Of a stretch of DNA of 10,498 nucleotides, positions 6,800 through 10,498 are shown one piece after another; the stretch's first letter is position 1, and every line of letters starts with the position of its first letter. The translations under genes were made by a program, and so were the position numbers. Under the pieces are notes generated by a model. That model was not told where the DNA came from. It did no database searches and saw nothing but the letters and a program-made list of their open reading frames with translations. This DNA comes from an uncultured Bacilli bacterium (lineage in GTDB: Bacteria > Bacillota_I > Bacilli_A > ML615J-28 > CAG-313): contig CANQWZ010000047.1 in NCBI GenBank assembly GCA_947627685.1, positions 1-10,498 of the forward strand, given 5' to 3'.

Positions 6800-7379
6800 T
6801 GATTTCATTTCGCAAATAATTAGGAACGTAATTATATACGTCTTCTTCTTGATATAAATTATATTTTAAAAGCTTGCTTGCAAGATTAGAACGATTTAAA
6901 GTATCAAAACTAGCATCAACTACTATCGCATCATCAAAGATTATATCTAGATCATTTTTAAAAGCATCATCTTGTAAAATAGTTAAGCCTTTTTCATAAG
7001 TTTTGACTATTTTATAATAACTATGATTCTTTTTCGCAATAATTCTTGCGGCATATTTACCTTCTTTTTCATCAATGATACTTGCAAGCAATAAATCAAG
7101 TGTTGAAAAGCTATAAAGTTTGATATTTTTAACTAAAGCCAAAACTTTAGCCACAGTACCAGAAATTCTTACTCCAGTATATGAACCAGGCCCTCTACCT
7201 ACAAAAAGGCTATCAAGATCATCTATTTTAACATTATTATCTTTTAAAAAGTTTTTTAAAACTTCTACTAATGTTTCAGAGTGATCATTTTTACTTGGAC
7301 GAATTAAATAGGCTATTTCTTTTTCATCGTATAAACTTAAATACAAATAATTAGTTGAACTATCAAGGAATAATTTCAT
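6792..7379 (-). CDS. tsaB: t6A synthesis dimerisation subunit
   Basis: TsaB, an inactive-looking paralogue of TsaD that forms a heterodimer with it and helps load the threonylcarbamoyl-adenylate on tRNA A37. 195 residues. The N-terminal ASKHA strand MKLFLDSSTNYLYLSL and the family motif GRGPGSYTGVRIS at 61-73 are clear; the C-terminus carries YVPNYLR. TsaB lacks the TsaD metal-binding histidines, as expected. Start at ATG 7379: GGTGA lies 5 nt upstream. The longer version from a TTG at 7391 adds MVKN, reads through this ribosome site and is rejected. It overlaps the end of tsaE by 17 nt and the start of rimI by 8 nt or more. Confidence 0.94.
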   Translation of the reverse strand: MKLFLDSSTNYLYLSLYDEKEIAYLIRPSKNDHSETLVEVLKNFLKDNNVKIDDLDSLFVGRGPGSYTGVRISGTVAKVLALVKNIKLYSFSTLDLLLASIIDEKEGKYAARIIAKKNHSYYKIVKTYEKGLTILQDDAFKNDLDIIFDDAIVVDASFDTLNRSNLASKLLKYNLYQEEDVYNYVPNYLRNEING

Positions 7380-7845
7380 ATTTTTCACCAATTTCTTTTA
7401 AAAGTTCTTCAGGCATATTAGATAGTATTACTTTTCTTGTTGTATCGCTAAGATAATAAAAATCAATATACCATGTATCAATAGGTAATAAATCCTTAAT
7501 GATACTAGCCCATTCTATTACGGTTAGGCCATCTAAGTAAAAGTATTCTTCAAGTTCAAAGTCCTCCCTGCTATCATTTAAACGATAAACATCAAGATGA
7601 TAAAGCTTATTAATACCATTTACACAAGTTTTTACATCATAAGTTTTCATGATAGTAAAAGTAGGGCTATTAATCACTTGTTTGATACCTAAAAAATTGC
7701 CAATGCCTTTGGTGAAAGTTGTTTTACCAGCTCCCAAATCACCATTTAAAGCTATAACCGTAGAAGGCATGGCATATTTAGCAATATCAAAAGCTAAAGC
7801 TTGCATCATCAAAGTATTACTTATTTTAATACATAGTTGTTTCAT
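7363..7845 (-). CDS. tsaE: t6A synthesis ATPase
   Basis: TsaE (YdiB/YjeE family), a P-loop ATPase that binds the TsaB-TsaD dimer and resets it between catalytic cycles. 160 residues, normal for the family. Walker A GDLGAGKTTFTKG at 35-47, the switch-like SPTFTI at 60-65, HLDVYRL at 83-89 and VIEWAS at 109-114 are all present, so it should be active. AGAGG lies a few nt before the ATG at 7845. The gene starts inside the last 20 nt of the amidase gene and runs 17 nt into tsaB, so the whole block is translationally packed. Confidence 0.96.
   Translation of the reverse strand: MKQLCIKISNTLMMQALAFDIAKYAMPSTVIALNGDLGAGKTTFTKGIGNFLGIKQVINSPTFTIMKTYDVKTCVNGINKLYHLDVYRLNDSREDFELEEYFYLDGLTVIEWASIIKDLLPIDTWYIDFYYLSDTTRKVILSNMPEELLKEIGEKYEIIP
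7385..7389 (-). promoter_or_regulatory. Ribosome binding site fixing the tsaB start
   Basis: GGTGA on the minus strand, 5 nt before the ATG at 7379 and inside the tsaE coding region. The upstream TTG at 7391 would make this site part of the coding sequence, so the shorter protein is preferred. Confidence 0.7.
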
Positions 7846-8509
7846 AATTTATTTCCTCTAAATAATCTAGAATACCTAAATAAATCATTAAGGCCATTCT
7901 TGTTAAAGTATCATCATTACTTAAAAGAGCTAAATCTATCGCATTTGTTAAGAATCCCAGTTCTACCAAACAACCTGTTTTGTTAGTATTATCTAACAAA
8001 TATTTCCCACTTATTTCTTTTGGTAAACGTTCATTTTTAGGATCTATTACTCTTAAGTAATTCATAATCTTGCTAGCAAGTAGTGCGTTAGTTTCTTTGC
8101 TACCGTGATAAAAGGTTTGTGAACCTTTGATGGTGCTTGAAGGATACGCATTAGCATGAATACTTATATACAAAAGACAATTTGCTTTATTAATGAGATT
8201 TACTCTTTTATGAATATCATCTTTTTTGCTTTTCGCAAGCGCCATATCTTTTTCTCTTGTAAGTTTAACCTTAAAGCCTGTTTTTTCTAAATAGGCTTTT
8301 AAATACAGGCAACATTTTAAAGTAATATCTTTTTCAATAATCCTTTGATCAAGGCTTGTTGCTCCACCATCAAAGCCACCATGACCAGCATCTAAATAAA
8401 TTAATGGATCACTTGTTAAAGCCACTACATTTTTGATAGATAAAAGCATCATCAAAGTGATGATAACAATAAAAATTAAAAATAAAATGTGTTTGTGAAG
8501 TTTGTTCAT
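7826..8509 (-). CDS. N-acetylmuramoyl-L-alanine amidase, CwlD-like (Amidase_3)
   Basis: Zinc amidase that cuts the bond between N-acetylmuramic acid and L-alanine in peptidoglycan. 227 residues. The N-terminus (about 8-30) is one hydrophobic segment, a signal anchor or uncleaved signal, placing the catalytic domain outside the membrane. The domain runs from YLDAGHGG at 38-45 and includes all expected residues: H43, E59 (IIEKDIT), H118 in ISIHAN and the catalytic E183 in VELGFLTN. There is no SH3, LysM or other wall-binding domain. That layout and the size resemble CwlD, the Bacillus spore-cortex amidase, but general wall remodelling in a non-sporulating cell is equally possible, so I give no symbol. 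The AGGTGG ribosome site is good. It starts 38 nt after the lipoprotein stop and overlaps tsaE by 20 nt. Confidence 0.9.
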   Translation of the reverse strand: MNKLHKHILFLIFIVIITLMMLLSIKNVVALTSDPLIYLDAGHGGFDGGATSLDQRIIEKDITLKCCLYLKAYLEKTGFKVKLTREKDMALAKSKKDDIHKRVNLINKANCLLYISIHANAYPSSTIKGSQTFYHGSKETNALLASKIMNYLRVIDPKNERLPKEISGKYLLDNTNKTGCLVELGFLTNAIDLALLSNDDTLTRMALMIYLGILDYLEEINYETTMY

Positions 8510-8547
8510 ATTCCACCTAATGACATTTTATTTTTAATTAAATTAAT

Positions 8548-9087
8548 TTATGATAAGAAAGTATTTAAAATGGTTTTAAGCTCTTCTAGTTGCGAATCAT
8601 TTAAGGGTGGTAAAACGCCATTTTCATTTTTAATGTGGCTATCTACCGTATTTAAATGATAATCTTCTAATACGCCTTTTACTACCTTAACTAGTGTTGG
8701 CGCATTTAACCGATCATTTGTTAAAACAGCCTTGCTAAAATAGGTGTTTTTTAAAACTAAATAAGAAGCATGCCCAACATTTGATGTATCATCTCTAATT
8801 TCTTTTAAGTACAAATAGTAAATTTTATTTACTTTTTTATCTTTGGCAACTTCATTTAAAACCGGCATTAAAGCTTGGCACCATGGACATGTTGGAAAAC
8901 CCATTACCAGATAAAAGGTTTCTTTATTTTCTAACATGCTAATTACATCATCAACATTTATACTGACAAAAACATGGTCTTTATCATCAAGACCGGGATA
9001 ATCTTTCATCATTTGATCCTTTTTACAGCCCGTTAGCATAATAATACTTAGTAGTAACAAAAAGCCCATTAATATTTTTTTATTCAT
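8548..9087 (-). CDS. Thioredoxin-like lipoprotein with CPWC motif
   Basis: Predicted membrane-anchored extracytoplasmic protein of 179 residues. Lipoprotein signal at 1-20 with lipobox LTGC, C21 lipidated, then KK. The thioredoxin-like core has the redox motif FPTCPWCQALMPVLNEVA with C67 and C70, and a possible cis-Pro at P130 in NAPTLVKV. Length and the CPWCQ setting recall the PedC/BrcD-type accessory thioredoxin-like proteins, but no bacteriocin gene is near, so I infer only a thiol-disulphide role at the cell surface. Start at ATG 9087, with AAGGGGAT 4 nt upstream; the in-frame ATG at 9108 would put the ribosome site inside the gene and add seven residues before the lysines of the signal. 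The start overlaps the S1-protein stop by 8 nt. Confidence 0.85.
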   Translation of the reverse strand: MNKKILMGFLLLLSIIMLTGCKKDQMMKDYPGLDDKDHVFVSINVDDVISMLENKETFYLVMGFPTCPWCQALMPVLNEVAKDKKVNKIYYLYLKEIRDDTSNVGHASYLVLKNTYFSKAVLTNDRLNAPTLVKVVKGVLEDYHLNTVDSHIKNENGVLPPLNDSQLEELKTILNTFLS

Positions 9088-9415
9088 TTTTATCCCCTTT
9101 ATATTCATTTATCCAAACAGGTAGTTTGGTAGCAAGGGGTGTAAACCCAATTTGATATTCAGGCACATGACATCTGATGCCTCTTGTTTTATGAATTTGC
9201 TTATAACTTAATTTAACACGATGGTTTTCTTCATCAACTTCTATAACTTTAAGACGCAACTCTTGGCCTACTTTAACAAAATCATTAATGTTTTTGACAT
9301 AATTATCAGAAAATTCAGATATATGTACAAGACCATCATAATCACCAACTACCACAAAGGCACCATAGCCTAAAATGTTAGTTATTTTAGCATTAACAAT
9401 ATCACCGGGCTTCAT
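9080..9415 (-). CDS. Small S1-domain RNA-binding protein (YugI/CvfD/GSP13 type)
   Basis: About 111 residues. An S1 OB-fold fills residues 1-72: MKPGDIVNAKITNILGYGAF, then GLVHISEFSD, FVKVGQELRLKVIEVDEENHRVKLS. After a short linker the C-terminus GFTPLATKLPVWINEY resembles the tail of Bacillus YugI (general stress protein 13), which associates with ribosomes; CvfD is a related post-transcriptional regulator. So a ribosome- or RNA-associated role is likely, the targets unknown. The ATG at 9415 is preferred because AGAGGA sits 5 nt upstream; the ATG at 9421 directly abuts that site and would add only MT. The start overlaps the nifU stop by 14 nt. Confidence 0.87.
   Translation of the reverse strand: MKPGDIVNAKITNILGYGAFVVVGDYDGLVHISEFSDNYVKNINDFVKVGQELRLKVIEVDEENHRVKLSYKQIHKTRGIRCHVPEYQIGFTPLATKLPVWINEYKGDKNE
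9092..9099 (-). promoter_or_regulatory. Ribosome binding site fixing the lipoprotein start
   Basis: AAGGGGAT on the minus strand, 4 nt before the ATG at 9087. It makes MNKK... the start and gives a normal lipoprotein signal peptide. Confidence 0.7.
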
Positions 9416-9656
9416 AGTCATCCTCTACTACTTCAACACCAATGACACCTGGTACTTCTTCTAAAAGTAAGGCCTCAACACTATTAGTAATTGTATCATC
9501 ACTAGAGGCGCAACCAATACATGCGCCAAGGAGTTTTACATAAACAAGGCCATCTTGGAGTTTTACAAATTCAATGTCCCCACCATCAGCGTTAAGATAA
9601 GGTCTAAGTTTTCTAATTGTTTGTTTGACTAACTTAATTGTTTTTTCATCATTCAT
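9402..9656 (-). CDS. NifU C-terminal-domain Fe-S scaffold/carrier protein
   Basis: An 84-residue Nfu-type protein (PF01106) comparable to YutI of Bacillus. Such proteins bind a 4Fe-4S cluster between two subunits and pass it to apo-enzymes. Signature: IRKLRPYLNADGGDIEFVKL at 14-33, then GACIGCASSDDTI at 44-56 with the cluster ligands C46 and C49; VEALLLEEVPGVIGVEVV closes the fold. No N-terminal HesB-like or NifU scaffold domain is present, so it is a stand-alone Nfu. AGGGTGAT lies upstream of the ATG. It begins the eight-gene run, 48 nt after the yjbR-like gene. Confidence 0.93.
   Translation of the reverse strand: MNDEKTIKLVKQTIRKLRPYLNADGGDIEFVKLQDGLVYVKLLGACIGCASSDDTITNSVEALLLEEVPGVIGVEVVEDDYEAR
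9421..9426 (-). promoter_or_regulatory. Ribosome binding site deciding the S1-protein start
   Basis: AGAGGA on the minus strand, 5 nt before the ATG at 9415. It touches the alternative ATG at 9421, which therefore has no usable spacing. Confidence 0.6.
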
Positions 9657-9677
9657 TTAATATCACCCTTTTAACTT

Positions 9678-9683
9678 ATTATA
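9678..9683 (-). promoter_or_regulatory. Possible -10 element for the nifU-to-tsaD run
   Basis: A perfect TATAAT on the minus strand, about 22 nt before the nifU ATG. No good -35 is seen at 16-18 nt (the hexamer at 17 nt spacing reads AACCTA). It may be weak or regulated. No terminator separates it from the yjbR-like gene, so read-through is also possible. Confidence 0.4.
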
Positions 9684-9704
9684 CACCATTTTATTTATTT
9701 TAGG

Positions 9705-10391
9705 TTAAAATTTGTTTTTTGTTTTAGTAGTGGTGGCTAAAAGATAACTTTCATCTAGTAATTTATATATATCATCTAACTTAATTGTACCATCTAAAAT
9801 AATACTAAACCAATGTTTTTTATTCATGTGATAACTAGGAAAGTAATGCTTATAATCTACCAAATGACTTATTTTATCAGGATTACTACGTATAGTTAAA
9901 ACTTCAACTATTTCAGAAGATCCTTTTACTAATTTATCTTTAGGTAATTTACAAATTAAGGCATACCATTTGGCAGTATCATTTCTTCTTAAAATAGCAT
10001 TATCATCAAACTTTTCCCACAAAAACTCTAATTTACTATGATATTTACTATTTGCAAAAGCAATGATTTCTAAAGTTTGTGTTGCTTTGAAAACATCATT
10101 TTCTAAACAGTTAAGACTTATATCATCTAAAATAGTAGCACATGCTTTTCTAATACTACCAACATAACTTCCCTTAACATCTTTTGCTTTATATGGCAAA
10201 TATTCTTCTTTAGTTAAATTATCAAAAACCTCTGTTTTAATATTTAAGGCTTGATCAATAGTAATTTTAAAACTAAATTGCTCATTCAAAAGCTTTTCGT
10301 AAGAGTACTGATCACCCATTTTGATAAAACCATAATTTATCAGTTTTTCATAATTAATTTTTTTGTTTTTTAATAATTCTTGTTCTGTCAT
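9705..10391 (-). CDS. MmcQ/YjbR-family protein
   Basis: 228 residues. The C-terminal half, about 120-222, is the YjbR domain (PF04237, a CyaY-like fold): LEFLWEKFDDNA, KWYALICKLPKD at 141-152, TIRSNPDKISHL, the hallmark FPSYHMNKKHW at 184-194, then LDGTIKLDDIYKLLDESY at 199-216. The N-terminal half (1-110) is a hydrophilic extension starting MTEQELLKNKKINYEKLINYGF; similar long forms occur in Bacillota, and I do not recognise a separate function. The family is often annotated as DNA-binding on structural grounds, but the biochemical role is not established. It has its own promoter, a modest AGGT ribosome site and no visible terminator before nifU. No signal peptide or membrane segment. Confidence 0.85.
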   Translation of the reverse strand: MTEQELLKNKKINYEKLINYGFIKMGDQYSYEKLLNEQFSFKITIDQALNIKTEVFDNLTKEEYLPYKAKDVKGSYVGSIRKACATILDDISLNCLENDVFKATQTLEIIAFANSKYHSKLEFLWEKFDDNAILRRNDTAKWYALICKLPKDKLVKGSSEIVEVLTIRSNPDKISHLVDYKHYFPSYHMNKKHWFSIILDGTIKLDDIYKLLDESYLLATTTKTKNKF

Positions 10392-10413
10392 TTTTTTTAC
10401 TACCTACTTGTTT

Positions 10414-10442
10414 ATTATAACACAGTCTTTATCAAAATGCAA
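10414..10442 (-). promoter_or_regulatory. Sigma-A-type promoter for the yjbR-like gene
   Basis: Minus strand: -35 TTGCAT at 10437-10442, a 17-nt spacer and -10 TATAAT at 10414-10419 with an extended TG one base upstream. Start of transcription near 10407, giving a leader of about 16 nt. The -35 and most of the spacer lie inside the first copy of the 34-bp direct repeat. Confidence 0.78.
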
Positions 10443-10455
10443 TGGATTATTTTCA
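10422..10455. repeat. 34-bp direct repeat, copy 1
   Basis: Identical over 34 bp to 10465-10498, with a 9-bp spacer (TAGCGACTG) and so a 43-bp period. It starts ACAGTCTTTATC and ends GGATTATTTTCA on the plus strand. It contains the -35 and most of the spacer of the yjbR-like promoter. Confidence 0.95.
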
Positions 10456-10464
10456 TAGCGACTG

Positions 10465-10498
10465 ACAGTCTTTATCAAAATGCAATGGATTATTTTCA
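10465..10498. repeat. 34-bp direct repeat, copy 2, reaching the window end
   Basis: Perfect second copy. It stops exactly at the last base given, so its true length and any third copy cannot be seen. This copy also holds a TTGCAT hexamer on the minus strand, but no -10 lies at the right distance, so it should not be a promoter. Confidence 0.93.

Noticed and set aside
7649..7861. 70-codon plus-strand open frame across tsaE
   Set aside because: Antisense shadow of the conserved Walker A region of tsaE.
6368..9404. Mycoplasma-type code with TGA as Trp
   Set aside because: TGA ends tsaE, rimI and nifU at the expected family lengths, the Trp codons I checked are TGG, and a wall amidase is present.
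9669..9710. Inverted repeat TTTTAAC / GTTAAAA between the yjbR-like gene and nifU as a terminator
   Set aside because: Seven AT-rich pairs with a 28-nt loop and no U-run; too weak, and it spans the nifU -10.
10422..10498. CRISPR array
   Set aside because: Only two copies are visible and the spacer is 9 bp, far shorter than real spacers; no cas gene is near. A tandem repeat fits better.

Overview
The window is AT-rich and carries fourteen protein genes, all on the minus strand, so transcription runs from high to low coordinates. TGA acts as a normal stop (it ends tsaE, rimI and nifU in tight overlaps). There is a cell-wall amidase, and the tsaE-tsaB-rimI-tsaD order is the one known from Bacillus. 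Together these suggest a walled, low-GC Bacillota bacterium, perhaps an anaerobic Bacilli lineage of the Erysipelotrichales/RF39 kind rather than a wall-less Mollicute. The lineage is inference; no rRNA gene is present. No mobile element, tRNA or CRISPR array is visible.

Layout in transcription order. (1) 10498-9705: a 34-bp direct repeat at the right edge, a good promoter and a MmcQ/YjbR-family gene. (2) 9656-5397: a compact run of eight genes. It holds a NifU-like Fe-S protein, a small S1-domain protein of the YugI/CvfD type, a lipoprotein with a CPWC thioredoxin-like motif, a CwlD-like amidase, then tsaE, tsaB, rimI and tsaD. Most neighbours overlap by 4-20 nt, so translational coupling is likely. 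(3) 5396-5184: the only long gene-free stretch. It holds a near-consensus promoter and a structured leader of about 176 nt with a strong terminator-type hairpin. (4) 5183-1: pckA followed by a complete sodium-pumping oxaloacetate decarboxylase set: carboxyltransferase, membrane gamma-like subunit, separate biotin carrier and the sodium-translocating beta subunit, which is cut by the left edge.

The metabolic block is coherent. PckA interconverts PEP and oxaloacetate, and the decarboxylase turns oxaloacetate into pyruvate plus CO2 while exporting Na+. In one transcription unit they could form an energy-conserving bypass of pyruvate kinase (PEP to pyruvate with both ATP and a sodium gradient), with CO2 recycled. 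This is inferred from gene content and order.

The t6A block supplies TsaB, TsaD and TsaE for threonylcarbamoyladenosine synthesis in tRNA; TsaC/Sua5 is not in the window.

The items most worth a second look are the pckA leader, where upstream RNA can pair with the terminator hairpin; the lipobox-bearing, enlarged gamma-like subunit; the PckA-OAD coupling; and the tandem repeat that contributes the -35 element of the yjbR promoter.
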